A stretch of 31,094 nucleotides of DNA, taken from positions 1 through 31,094 of the forward strand of contig CAYXNL010000026.1 of the NCBI GenBank assembly GCA_964466455.1, read 5' to 3'. Position 1 is the stretch's first letter; every line of letters starts with the position of its first letter. The DNA comes from S010-25 sp964466455 (lineage in GTDB: Bacteria > Pseudomonadota > Gammaproteobacteria > SZUA-229). The notes beneath the pieces were generated by a model. The model saw nothing but the letters and a program-made list of their open reading frames with translations, did no database searches and was not told the DNA's origin. Of the stretch, positions 5,940 to 14,010 are shown piece after piece. The translations under genes and the position numbers were made by a program.

Positions 5940-6632
5940 ATGAAACAACCAGGAAATATTTTTACCCGCCATCACACACTCAAACTGAGCATACTACTTA
6001 CATTGAGCACCTTATCCAGTCTACCGAATGCCGGCGCAGCAATATTTATTAATGAAGTTGACTATGACCAGCCCGGCAGTGACACGGCTGAATTTATTGA
6101 ATTATTTAATAATGGTAGTACTAATATATCACTGGATGGATACGACATTGATTTAATCAATGGCAGCAACAGCAGTGTTTACCGACATATCGACTTAAGC
6201 GGTTACACCATAAACAGTGGTGCTTATTTTGTAGTCTGTAATGATCCTTCACAGGTAGCCAACTGTAATGATAGCTTCACCCATACGACTGGCTGGATAC
6301 AGAATGGTGCGCCGGATGCACTGGCACTGTATGACAATAATCAGCTAATGATTGACGCATTATCCTATGAAGGAGAACTGTCTCCATTTAGTGAAAGTAC
6401 GAACGTAGTGGTAAAGGACAGCAACAATGTTATTACCAGCCTTTCCAGACTGGAAGATGGCTATACCGGTTTTAATCTGGGCTGCATTACTCCGGGCAGC
6501 GCTAATATCGCCGGCAGTGGCAATTGTTCTCAGCCGAAGATAAATGCGGTACCGATACCAGCAGCAATATGGCTGTTTGGTTCGGGGTTGATTGCACTAC
6601 TGGGCGTCCAGAAAAAAAACCGTAACATCTGA
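5940..6632 (+). CDS. Exported lamin-tail-domain protein with VPIPA-CTERM signal
   Basis: A 230-residue exported protein. Residues 1-33 form a signal peptide (basic start, hydrophobic LSILLTLSTLSSL, likely cut near NAGA-AIF). Residues 35-150 resemble a lamin-tail (LTD) beta-sandwich: IFINEVDYDQPGSDTAEFIE, ELFNNGS, LDGYDIDLI, GAYFVVCND, and GAPDALALYD. The C-terminus is a tripartite sorting signal: VPIPAA (about 204), hydrophobic IWLFGSGLIALLGV, then QKKNRN. This matches the VPLPA/PEP-CTERM class recognised by exosortases, which anchor or export surface and matrix proteins. No exosortase is in the window. AAGGAG (5928-5933) sits 6 nt before the ATG. It is single, flanked by a repeat and the convergent tyrS. 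Confidence 0.82.
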   Translation: MKQPGNIFTRHHTLKLSILLTLSTLSSLPNAGAAIFINEVDYDQPGSDTAEFIELFNNGSTNISLDGYDIDLINGSNSSVYRHIDLSGYTINSGAYFVVCNDPSQVANCNDSFTHTTGWIQNGAPDALALYDNNQLMIDALSYEGELSPFSESTNVVVKDSNNVITSLSRLEDGYTGFNLGCITPGSANIAGSGNCSQPKINAVPIPAAIWLFGSGLIALLGVQKKNRNI

Positions 6633-6651
6633 CTTCCCTGAACGAGCAACC

Positions 6652-6707
6652 GCAGGTAATACAGTCGTGGATAACGGCTTTATTACCTGCCCATCATCGT
6701 GTTTTTT
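6652..6707 (+). terminator. Hairpin downstream of the lamin-tail gene
   Basis: GCAGGTAATA (6652-6661) and TATTACCTGC (6681-6690) are perfect 10-bp complements with a 19-nt loop. A run of six T follows about 11 nt later (6702-6707). This is looser than a canonical intrinsic terminator, but it is placed between two convergent genes. A second small stem (ACTAACC/GGTTAGT, 6727-6748) follows. Confidence 0.45.
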
Positions 6708-6761
6708 CAAGAAACCTTTGAATATTACTAACCCGAACATTGGTTAGTCTTTTACTGAAAA

Positions 6762-7961
6762 TCAGTCAATACATATCCGGGCAAATTTTCGTTTTCCTAC
6801 CTGAAAAACCGCCTCGCTGCCGGATGGAATTTTTACTGTTTTATCCGCCACCTTCTCACCATCAATTTTTGCTGCACCCTGGGCTATCATACGCATGGCA
6901 TCACTGGTGCTGGAACATAAACCAGCATCTTTTAACAAGTTGGCAATCGGATAGCCCCCATCAGGTGCCGTAAAATTTAATTTGGCAATATCTTCCGGTA
7001 TTTTATTTTTCGCAAACTGCGCAATAAACCCCTCCCTTGCATCGGTAGCGTCCACACGGGAATGAAAACGTGTAATAATTTCTTCTGCCAGTAAAAATTT
7101 TATATCTCGTGGGTTTTTACCCGCATCAACATCCTGCTTGAAAGTATTTATTTCAGCCATCGGACGGAAACTCAGTAATTCAAAATAACGCCACATTAGA
7201 TCATCGGATATGGACATGATTTTGCCAAACATATCTCTGGGTGCATCAGCAATACCAATATAGTTATTCAGTGATTTGGACATTTTCTGCACTCCGTCCA
7301 GACCTTCGAGAATGGGCATGGTTAGTACACACTGCGGTTTCATTCCGCGTTGCTCCTGTAACTGTCGTCCCATCAACAGATTAAATTTCTGATCGGTACC
7401 ACCCAACTCAACATCCGCCTTTAATTCAACTGAATCATACCCCTGAATCAGCGGGTATAAAAACTCATGAATCGCAATCGACTGGCCACTTTTATAACGC
7501 TTACTGAAATCATCACGCTCCAGCATACGAGCTACCGTACTGCTGGCAGCCAGCTTGATCATTTCAGCACTGCTCATCGCACTCATCCATTGCGAATTAA
7601 AAACAACCTGTGTTTTATTCTTATCGAGAATTTTAAAAATCTGCTGTTGATAGGTCTCCGCATTTTTTTCTACATCCGCCTGTGTTAATGGCGGGCGTGT
7701 TACCGACTTACCAGTAGGATCACCAATCATACCGGTGAAATCACCAATCAGGAAAAGCACTTCATGCCCCAGATCCTGAAACTGGCGCAATTTATTAATT
7801 AGAACAGTATGACCTAGATGCAGATCCGGCGCAGTCGGATCGAAGCCTGCTTTAATACGCAGTGGCCGACCTTCTTTCAATTTGGCAACCAGCTCTTTTT
7901 CAACAAGAATCTCGTGTGTACCACGCTGGATTATTGCAAGTTGCTCATCAATTGATTTCAT
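6762..7961 (-). CDS. tyrS: Tyrosyl-tRNA synthetase
   Basis: A 399-residue class I synthetase that charges tRNA-Tyr, such as the one at 222-306. The HIGH motif reads HLGH (residues 48-51, PDLHLGHTVLINKLRQFQ). KMSKS is exact at 226-230. The C-terminal S4 RNA-binding domain covers about residues 335-399. The length and motif spacing fit the TyrRS type found in Pseudomonas (tyrZ-like) rather than the E. coli form. The start ATG at 7961 has CAGGAAC upstream. It is divergent from the M23 peptidase, as in Pseudomonas, and a good promoter lies in between. Confidence 0.96.
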   Translation of the reverse strand: MKSIDEQLAIIQRGTHEILVEKELVAKLKEGRPLRIKAGFDPTAPDLHLGHTVLINKLRQFQDLGHEVLFLIGDFTGMIGDPTGKSVTRPPLTQADVEKNAETYQQQIFKILDKNKTQVVFNSQWMSAMSSAEMIKLAASSTVARMLERDDFSKRYKSGQSIAIHEFLYPLIQGYDSVELKADVELGGTDQKFNLLMGRQLQEQRGMKPQCVLTMPILEGLDGVQKMSKSLNNYIGIADAPRDMFGKIMSISDDLMWRYFELLSFRPMAEINTFKQDVDAGKNPRDIKFLLAEEIITRFHSRVDATDAREGFIAQFAKNKIPEDIAKLNFTAPDGGYPIANLLKDAGLCSSTSDAMRMIAQGAAKIDGEKVADKTVKIPSGSEAVFQVGKRKFARICID

Positions 7962-7999
7962 ACGGGGTTCCTGACTGGTGTTAAAGTAAAAAGGTGTAT

Positions 8000-8028
8000 A
8001 AGATACCCGCGCCGGGCAGCTTTCTCAA
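8000..8028 (-). promoter_or_regulatory. Probable tyrS promoter
   Basis: On the minus strand: TTGAGA (8028-8023), a 17-bp GC-rich spacer, then TATCTT (8005-8000). The tyrS ATG is about 40 nt downstream. There is no sign of a T-box leader. Confidence 0.5.
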
Positions 8029-8146
8029 CCGGAAAATAGCAAAAAATTAAGAGAACCGCCTGTCAATGTTTTAATCCATAGATCCAAATCATAAATCCAA
8101 AGCTATATTACTGGACGCTTCAGAAGAAAATTTACAGGATAAACCA

Positions 8147-8175
8147 TTGACCAGAGCAATTTTACCGGCTACATT
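8147..8175 (+). promoter_or_regulatory. Probable promoter of the M23 peptidase-anmK pair
   Basis: TTGACC (8147-8152), an exact 17-bp spacer and TACATT (8170-8175), ending 33 nt before the peptidase ATG. It is divergent from the tyrS promoter in the same 247-bp region. Confidence 0.55.
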
Positions 8176-8208
8176 TAAATTACCACAACGATCACCCGCC
8201 AAGTACCA

Positions 8209-9753
8209 ATGTCATTGATTAATAAAGATTTCCGCACGCACGACAGTTATTCTGCCAGATCCAGCCATTCCAGACTACGCTGGATACTGTTTGCTATTGC
8301 CTGCACAACTGTCGGTGTGATTATACTGAACACCAGTAAATCTACAACAAATACAAAACTTCCCTCTCTCGCCTCTACACCGAACCACGCTGATAAAACT
8401 ATCGCCCAGACTCATAAAAAATCAATTCAGGCACCTGATTTTATTCATCCTGTTAAATCGGGTAACACACATATAAAACTGGTAACACCAGAAATTCATT
8501 CTCAGCAGGCTGACAACATCCCTGCTACGGGAGCACGTAAAAAAATCGCCTTACCCCTGCCCGTCATGCATAGCCAACAAAATCCCGCACTGGAAAACAA
8601 AAAAGGCAGCATCAGCGAGTCACTGAACTGGCGTACTTTTACGGTAAAATCTGGTGACAACCTTGCACGACTGTTCAAACGTGCCGGTATCAGCGCAAAA
8701 CAGCTTGATTCTTTAATGAAATCAGGACATGAGGTAAAAAAACTACGCCATCTCTACCCAAGGGATGTAATCCAGATAAGTAGTAACGACCACGGTAAAT
8801 TACAGGCATTGCGTTACGATATTAATAAAACATCCTACCTGATGGTAAAGCGGGAAAACAATCAACTACAGGCAAAGGTCTATACGCGGAAGCTTGATAT
8901 ACGTACCGCACACGCCAGCGGCATTATCGAATCTTCACTCTTTTTAGCTGCAAAAAAGGCAGGTGTCTCGCAGAATATTATTATGGAACTGGCCAGTATT
9001 TTTGGCTGGGATATTGATTTTGCACTGGATATCCGCAAAGGAGATCGTTTCACAGTATTGTATGAAGAGGTTTACCATAATGGTGAGAAGGTTGCTGATG
9101 GAAAAATTCTTGCGGCAGAGTTTACCAACCAGGGTAAAACGTATCAGGCGGTTCGTTATACCAACCCACAGACTAACCAGAGCGAATATTACAGCCCGGA
9201 TGGAAGAAGTATGCGGAAGGCTTTTTTACGCACGCCTGTTAAATTCACCCGCATCAGCTCCCGCTTTTCTCTCTACCGTTATCATCCGATTTTACACCGG
9301 TTCCGGGCGCACAAAGGTGTTGACTATGCAGCTAAAACAGGCACTCCTGTTTATGCTGCTGGTGATGGCAAGGTCATTTTTGAAGGTCGGCAGCATGGAT
9401 ACGGTCGTGTGATTATTCTCCGGCATGGTGCAAAATACACCACACTTTACGCCCATTTGAACGCTTTTAACCGCAGGGTTCACTTTGGCAGCAAGGTCAA
9501 ACAGGGACAGACTATCGCCTATGTGGGCAGTTCCGGTCTGGCTACCGGACCTCACCTGCATTATGAATTCCGGGTTAACGGCGTACACAGGAATCCCCTT
9601 ACAGTAAAATTACCGCAATCCAGACCCGTACCAAAACGTTATCGTGCTAATTTTGAACTAATGACAACACCCATGCTGGCACAACTGGATTCTATTTCAC
9701 GCAATCAGCAAATCGCTTTTGCAGATACCCGATCTGACAACCATCGCAATTAA
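8209..9753 (+). CDS. M23 family murein DD-endopeptidase (MepM-like)
   Basis: A 514-residue envelope protein. A single hydrophobic segment (about 24-41) anchors it in the inner membrane or acts as a signal. Residues 40-140 are a low-complexity linker. A LysM/OapA-like module begins near 145 (RTFTVKSGDNLARLFKRAG). The C-terminal M23 domain has all zinc and catalytic residues: H368 and D372 in HKGVD, H416 in LYAHL, and H449 and H451 in GPHLHYEF. M23 enzymes of this build cut peptide crosslinks in peptidoglycan. The ATG at 8209 has no clear Shine-Dalgarno sequence. The gene is followed by anmK after 18 bp, linking wall hydrolysis with recycling of anhydro-muramic acid. Confidence 0.9.
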   Translation: MSLINKDFRTHDSYSARSSHSRLRWILFAIACTTVGVIILNTSKSTTNTKLPSLASTPNHADKTIAQTHKKSIQAPDFIHPVKSGNTHIKLVTPEIHSQQADNIPATGARKKIALPLPVMHSQQNPALENKKGSISESLNWRTFTVKSGDNLARLFKRAGISAKQLDSLMKSGHEVKKLRHLYPRDVIQISSNDHGKLQALRYDINKTSYLMVKRENNQLQAKVYTRKLDIRTAHASGIIESSLFLAAKKAGVSQNIIMELASIFGWDIDFALDIRKGDRFTVLYEEVYHNGEKVADGKILAAEFTNQGKTYQAVRYTNPQTNQSEYYSPDGRSMRKAFLRTPVKFTRISSRFSLYRYHPILHRFRAHKGVDYAAKTGTPVYAAGDGKVIFEGRQHGYGRVIILRHGAKYTTLYAHLNAFNRRVHFGSKVKQGQTIAYVGSSGLATGPHLHYEFRVNGVHRNPLTVKLPQSRPVPKRYRANFELMTTPMLAQLDSISRNQQIAFADTRSDNHRN

Positions 9754-9771
9754 TGCCTGACCTATAATTAA

Positions 9772-10902
9772 ATGCCTGACTACTATATCGGTCTGCTGTC
9801 TGGCACCAGCGTTGACAGCATTGATGCTGCGCTGGTTGACTTTTCAGCGCACGGTGCAAATTCTGCCCAGTTGATTGACAAGCTGAATGCCCCCTGGCCG
9901 GATGAAACTCGGCAAGCTATTTTTGCCAGTCGCCAGCTTACTGATGACGAACTGCACACCCTGCACGAGCTAGATCTGCAAACCGGTGATATATTCGCCC
10001 GCGCTGTTAATAATCTACTACAAAAGACAGGTATCGCCGCCAGCGAAATAAAAGCTATCGGCAGTCACGGCCAAACTATTCGCCATCGTCCGTCTGCCCA
10101 TCCTCCATTCTCACTACAGCTTGGTAATGCCACTCAGATCGCACAACAAACTGGCATTAAAGTGGTCTCCAATTTTCGCCACGCAGATATCTGCGCTGGC
10201 GGTCAGGGGGCACCACTGGTTCCTGCCTTTCATCGCTACGTGTTTTATTGTTCCGAAAAAAACCGGGTAGTGGTGAATATCGGTGGAATCGCTAACATAA
10301 CGATACTACCAAAACTGAAACAACAGGCAATCACCGGTTTTGATACCGGGCCAGGCAATGGTTTAATGGATGCATGGATCAAGCAGTGCAAACAACAAAA
10401 TTATGATAGCGGTGGAATGTTTGCTGCCAGTGGTAAAACCGACACCAGGCTGCTGGCTAGACTACTAAAAGATACTTATTTTCAGCTTGCACCGCCCAAA
10501 AGCACCGGTTTTGAAATGTTTAATTTGCACTGGTTAGACACTCACCTAGACCAATTAGCGAGCAGTAATAGAGATCATGCAGATATACAAAGTACATTAT
10601 GCGATGTAACGGCAATATCCATTATCAACGCGATTAATCAGTATGCTGGTGACACAGACGAGATTTTTATCTGTGGTGGTGGCGTTCATAATAAAGAATT
10701 GATGAGGCGATTACGGACTCTGACCCCAATACCTATTGCATCAACTGAAACATTGGGAATGGATCCCGACTGGGTCGAAGCCATAACATTTGCCTGGTTA
10801 GCCAAACGCAGACTGGATAAGCTACCCGGTAATATCCCTGAGGTAACCGGCGCCAGCAAAGCGGTTATGCTGGGCGAACTTACTAGGGAAAACGGTATAT
10901 AA
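9772..10902 (+). CDS. anmK: Anhydro-N-acetylmuramic acid kinase
   Basis: A 376-residue kinase of the ASKHA superfamily that cleaves and phosphorylates 1,6-anhydroMurNAc, giving MurNAc-6-phosphate in cell-wall recycling. The N-terminal ATP-binding motif is GLLSGTSVDSIDAALVDF (8-25). Further family segments are IGSHGQTIRHRP, VNIGGIANITIL, GFDTGPGNGLMDAWI and FICGGGVHNKELM. Length is close to that of E. coli AnmK (about 369). The start region is odd: ATGCCTGAC occurs twice, at 9753 (overlapping the preceding TAA and followed by a stop after four codons) and at 9772, the real frame. No clear ribosome binding site precedes 9772, so reinitiation from the upstream gene is plausible. Confidence 0.95.
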   Translation: MPDYYIGLLSGTSVDSIDAALVDFSAHGANSAQLIDKLNAPWPDETRQAIFASRQLTDDELHTLHELDLQTGDIFARAVNNLLQKTGIAASEIKAIGSHGQTIRHRPSAHPPFSLQLGNATQIAQQTGIKVVSNFRHADICAGGQGAPLVPAFHRYVFYCSEKNRVVVNIGGIANITILPKLKQQAITGFDTGPGNGLMDAWIKQCKQQNYDSGGMFAASGKTDTRLLARLLKDTYFQLAPPKSTGFEMFNLHWLDTHLDQLASSNRDHADIQSTLCDVTAISIINAINQYAGDTDEIFICGGGVHNKELMRRLRTLTPIPIASTETLGMDPDWVEAITFAWLAKRRLDKLPGNIPEVTGASKAVMLGELTRENGI

Positions 10903-10903
10903 G

Positions 10904-10942
10904 AGCTCTATCCCGGGAGTTCTACTCCAGAGCTATACTTTT
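10904..10942 (+). terminator. Weak terminator-like hairpin after anmK
   Basis: AGCTCT (10904-10909) and GGAG (10916-10919) pair with CTCC-AGAGCT (10925-10934), leaving a 6-nt bulge on the 5' side and a 5-nt loop. ATACTTTT follows. It lies between convergent anmK and citrate synthase. The pairing is imperfect and the T-run short. Confidence 0.3.
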
Positions 10943-10956
10943 AGAGCTACACCGGA

Positions 10957-12117
10957 TTAACGCTGTTCAATCTCTATATATTTCAGGTGTTCATTTCCTG
11001 TATATATTTGTGTTGGACGAAATATCCGGTTATCCGATAGCTGTTCACGCCAGTGAGCCAGCCAGCCAGCAACACGTGATAGCGCGAAGATAGGCGTAAA
11101 CTGATCTGATGCGATACCCATCTCGGTATATAAAATGCCCGAATAATAGTCCACATTCGGATAAACGCCTTTTGGCCCCAGCGCCACTTCACAGGCTTCT
11201 TCCAGTTTCAATGCGGTTTCAAACATGGGGCTTAATGTACCCTGCGCTTCTCCCCATTCAACCATCATTTTCTGCAATACAATCGCACGTGGATCTTTGG
11301 TTTTATACTCACGGTGTCCCATTCCCCAGATTACTTCTTTCTTTGCCAGCTTGTTATCCAGCCAGCTCTGTACATTTTCCGGCCGGCCGATTTCTTTCAG
11401 CATCTCGACCACACGCTGATTAGCGCCACCATGTAACGGCCCGGCTAAAGTACCGATTGCGGCGGCAATAACCAGAAACGGGCTGGCCAGCGTTGAGCCA
11501 CAGACCATTGCGGCAAAAGTAGACGCATTAATCGTATGTTCGGCATGTAACACCAGACAGGCATCCATAATGCGAACTTTTAGTGGATCAGGATCTTTGC
11601 CATCGAGCATATACAGAAAATGTTCTGCATGGGTAAGATCATAGCGAGGTTTAATTGGGTCATAACCATTTCGAATATGTTCCCACATAGCCACAATAGT
11701 CGCCATGCGTGAAATAATCTTTACCGACATACTGTGAATATATTCAACATCATTACCAGTAATACCATCGGAAAGCACTTCCTCCCCACCATAAAACATA
11801 CCCAGACTGGCAACAGCCGTCTGTAACATTTCCATCGGATCACCGGATGATGGCAGATTTTTCATAATACTGCGGATTTTATACTTAACTGGCCTTTCTG
11901 CTTTTAACTGTCGATCAAACTCGGCCAGTTCCGATGCTGTTGGCAGGCATCCATCGAGTAACAGCAGCGCCGTTTCCTCGAAGGTACTTTTTTCTGCCAG
12001 CTCACGTATGTCATAGCCACGATAGGCCAATACACCCTTCTCGCCGTCTATTGAAGAAATATTAGATTTTGTTGCCGGTACCCCGGCCAGACCAGGTAAA
12101 TATTCGCTACTCATCAT
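10957..12117 (-). CDS. gltA: Citrate synthase, short (about 385-residue) type
   Basis: A 386-residue citrate synthase family protein that should condense oxaloacetate with acetyl-CoA. Conserved features are LPGLAGVPATKSNISSIDG at the start, the histidine-containing LHAEHTINAST, PLHGGANQRVVEML, GMGHREYKTKDPRA and the aspartate in PNVDYYSG. The length matches the dimeric short type shared by citrate and 2-methylcitrate synthases, not the roughly 430-residue NADH-inhibited enzyme usual in enterobacteria and pseudomonads. No prp genes are near, so citrate synthase is favoured. I chose ATG 12117 (MMSSEYLPG), with AAGGGTG upstream; the 13 extra codons to 12156 read through leader DNA. It sits between anmK and erpA. 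Confidence 0.88.
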   Translation of the reverse strand: MMSSEYLPGLAGVPATKSNISSIDGEKGVLAYRGYDIRELAEKSTFEETALLLLDGCLPTASELAEFDRQLKAERPVKYKIRSIMKNLPSSGDPMEMLQTAVASLGMFYGGEEVLSDGITGNDVEYIHSMSVKIISRMATIVAMWEHIRNGYDPIKPRYDLTHAEHFLYMLDGKDPDPLKVRIMDACLVLHAEHTINASTFAAMVCGSTLASPFLVIAAAIGTLAGPLHGGANQRVVEMLKEIGRPENVQSWLDNKLAKKEVIWGMGHREYKTKDPRAIVLQKMMVEWGEAQGTLSPMFETALKLEEACEVALGPKGVYPNVDYYSGILYTEMGIASDQFTPIFALSRVAGWLAHWREQLSDNRIFRPTQIYTGNEHLKYIEIEQR

Positions 12118-12127
12118 ATACACCCTT

Positions 12128-12144
12128 CTATGCAAGACGCATAG
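12128..12144. promoter_or_regulatory. Short palindrome in front of citrate synthase
   Basis: CTATGC and GCATAG are separated by 5 bp. The palindrome ends about 10 bp upstream of the chosen ATG, against the Shine-Dalgarno sequence. It could be an operator or an mRNA hairpin masking the ribosome binding site. Only the symmetry supports it. Confidence 0.2.
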
Positions 12145-12244
12145 CTTAACAAACAAATAACTACTATGGTTTATGACAGACGAAAAAAATTTGGTGCCAT
12201 ACCTATACGAAAAAAAACAAAGAGAATGTTACTTTTCCCCGTGC

Positions 12245-12276
12245 GTCAGGGAAATTATGGCAAAGCAACCCCTGAC
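12245..12276. promoter_or_regulatory. Inverted repeat between erpA and citrate synthase
   Basis: GTCAGGG (12245-12251) and CCCTGAC (12270-12276) are perfect 7-bp complements 18 bp apart, 30 bp past the erpA stop. On the minus strand no T-run follows, so it is not a standard terminator. It may shape the erpA 3' end or the citrate synthase promoter region. Confidence 0.25.
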
Positions 12277-12305
12277 AAAATAACTCTGACAATCACTCAA
12301 TCTGG

Positions 12306-12683
12306 TTAAATAGAAAATGACGAACCGCAGCCACAGGTTGATTTAGCGTTGGGATTGTTAATCACAAAACGCGCGCCTTCAAGACCCTCCAGATAATCAA
12401 CCTCTGCTCCATTCAAATACTGCAGGCTGGTCGCATCAACCAGCATAATTGTGCCATTATTTTCAACGACAGTATCATCTTCATTAATATCTTCATCAAA
12501 CTTGAACCCGTACTGAAAACCAGAACAACCACCACCTTCAATCATAACGCGTAACTTCAGATTGTCATTCTTTTCCTCTTTGATCAGTGCTTTAACTTTT
12601 TCAGCTGCCGCATCGGAAAACGCAACACTGGCATCCTCAGCAGCCTTTGGTTTGGGGGCGAAACTAACTTGAATTTCCATCAT
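12306..12683 (-). CDS. erpA: A-type Fe-S cluster carrier ErpA
   Basis: A 125-residue A-type carrier that receives Fe-S clusters and passes them to apoproteins. The three ligand cysteines are in place: C53 in GGGCSGFQYGF, and C117 and C119 in the C-terminal STCGCGSSFSI. The start MMEIQVSF (12683; the next ATG at 12680 is equally possible) gives a length near that of E. coli ErpA. The upstream extension to 12749 is not family-like. Its place below argC, a DUF6776 gene and bactofilin matches Pseudomonas. The gap to bactofilin is 114 bp, long enough for its own promoter, but I see no strong one. IscR control, known in E. coli, cannot be judged here. Confidence 0.93.
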   Translation of the reverse strand: MMEIQVSFAPKPKAAEDASVAFSDAAAEKVKALIKEEKNDNLKLRVMIEGGGCSGFQYGFKFDEDINEDDTVVENNGTIMLVDATSLQYLNGAEVDYLEGLEGARFVINNPNAKSTCGCGSSFSI

Positions 12684-12797
12684 ACACTCAGTTCTCTTAC
12701 TGTATTTCAATGATATCGGGAGTCTGCTAGTTTTAGAAAACCAGCACATTCACCAGTTAAACGGTGATTACAAAATCCTGAGTAAAATAGTCTACTA

Positions 12798-13271
12798 TTA
12801 TTGTTGCTGCGCTACAACCGTTTCGTCCAGATGATGGACATTGCTGTCCGTTTCAGCGGTTTCTGGCTCATCTGCCTTTTTATGTTCCAGACGTTTACTC
12901 ACTGATGTTTCATGATGCATTTTACCATTAATTTCCGCACCGCTTGCCATTTCCAGCAGATTGTAATGCACATTTCCGGAAACACGCGCTCTGGCTGATA
13001 ATTCAAGTTTTTCACTGGCATAGACGTTCCCGGCAACCTCACCATTGATAATTGCATAGGCAACATGCACATCTCCTTCAATACGGCCTTTATCACTCAC
13101 TACCAACACAGCAGATGTACCGTTACCGGATGCAGACGAAGAGCTAACATTACCGGTTATTTTACCATCAAGATGCAACCCACCCTGGAAGCAAATATCG
13201 CCATTTACTTCTACACCACGCCCAATTAAAGTATCAATTTTAGAAGATTTAATTTTTTTCTTGCTAAACAT
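12798..13271 (-). CDS. Bactofilin family cytoskeletal protein
   Basis: A 157-residue bactofilin (polymer-forming cytoskeletal, DUF583). The core of about residues 10-120 is built of short right-handed beta-helix turns: TLIGRGVEVNGDICFQGGLH, DGKITGNV, GRIEGDVHVAYAIINGEV, GNVYASEKLELSARARVSG. The N-terminus is basic and short and the C-terminus is an acidic, probably disordered tail. Bactofilins polymerise without nucleotide and localise cell-wall enzymes or shape determinants. The start ATG 13271 follows GGGGGAAC and lies 1 nt after the stop of the upstream gene, so the two are coupled. Confidence 0.92.
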   Translation of the reverse strand: MFSKKKIKSSKIDTLIGRGVEVNGDICFQGGLHLDGKITGNVSSSSASGNGTSAVLVVSDKGRIEGDVHVAYAIINGEVAGNVYASEKLELSARARVSGNVHYNLLEMASGAEINGKMHHETSVSKRLEHKKADEPETAETDSNVHHLDETVVAQQQ

Positions 13272-13272
13272 A

Positions 13273-14010
13273 TCATGTTCCCCCTGCTGCCAGGTCTGAC
13301 CAGGCAAATTGTTCGTCAACCGGTTTTATTCTGCGCGATCTGGGCTCCACCCTGACCCGTACAGAATCTGGCTGAAAGTCCATCGGCAAACTCATAACCC
13401 CTTCAAAATTTTGAAAGTATTTAAAACCGAACTTTAATATTTTTTTGGTCTCATTTGATATATTTCTCAACTTCAATGTCACACGCTTATCTTTGAGCGT
13501 ACCAGCAATAAAAACAGTAATGGTACCGCGGGCAAAAAGATCATTACGCCCCCGCTGGCTAACCATCAGTTTGTACTGATACTGATCTGTTCCCGCCGGT
13601 GTTAGCTGAAAAGACTGAATGGCAATACTACGATCCCCCTGCTCGGGTGCAACAATGCCTTTATAAAACGCCAGGTCTTTCTTTAACACAAGAATTTTAT
13701 TCTGTAACTGCGCCAGTACATGCTTTAACTGACCTGATACATCGTCATCAATCTGCTTATTACGTTTAAGCATAGACGTTTGCCGCTGAGTTTCAACTAT
13801 TTTTGCCTTCGCCACAGTAAGTTGCCGGGTAAGTCCTGAAATGGTTCGTTGTGAATCAGCACTATCATAACCAGCGTTATAACGTCCATAATCATAAGCA
13901 GCCCATATTGTAAATAACAGCAGACAAACCAGTACAGCTATTGCGAACACCCATAACACGGGATGTTGTATCATAATAATTCGATGATTTTTTCCTGCTC
14001 GTAAATTCAT
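13273..14010 (-). CDS. DUF6776-like membrane protein
   Basis: A 245-residue protein with one N-terminal transmembrane helix (about 17-38, HPVLWVFAIAVLVCLLLFTI). A coiled-coil segment follows (about 55-115, heptad-rich QLTVAKAKIVETQRQTS through LQNKILVLKKDLAFYKGIV), then a periplasmic beta-rich domain (about 125-225). This matches the uncharacterised family found between argC and bactofilin in Pseudomonas. The start overlaps the argC stop as ATGA and its own stop is one base from the bactofilin ATG. It might connect bactofilin to the membrane or wall, but that is inference from operon position only. Confidence 0.75.
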   Translation of the reverse strand: MNLRAGKNHRIIMIQHPVLWVFAIAVLVCLLLFTIWAAYDYGRYNAGYDSADSQRTISGLTRQLTVAKAKIVETQRQTSMLKRNKQIDDDVSGQLKHVLAQLQNKILVLKKDLAFYKGIVAPEQGDRSIAIQSFQLTPAGTDQYQYKLMVSQRGRNDLFARGTITVFIAGTLKDKRVTLKLRNISNETKKILKFGFKYFQNFEGVMSLPMDFQPDSVRVRVEPRSRRIKPVDEQFAWSDLAAGGT

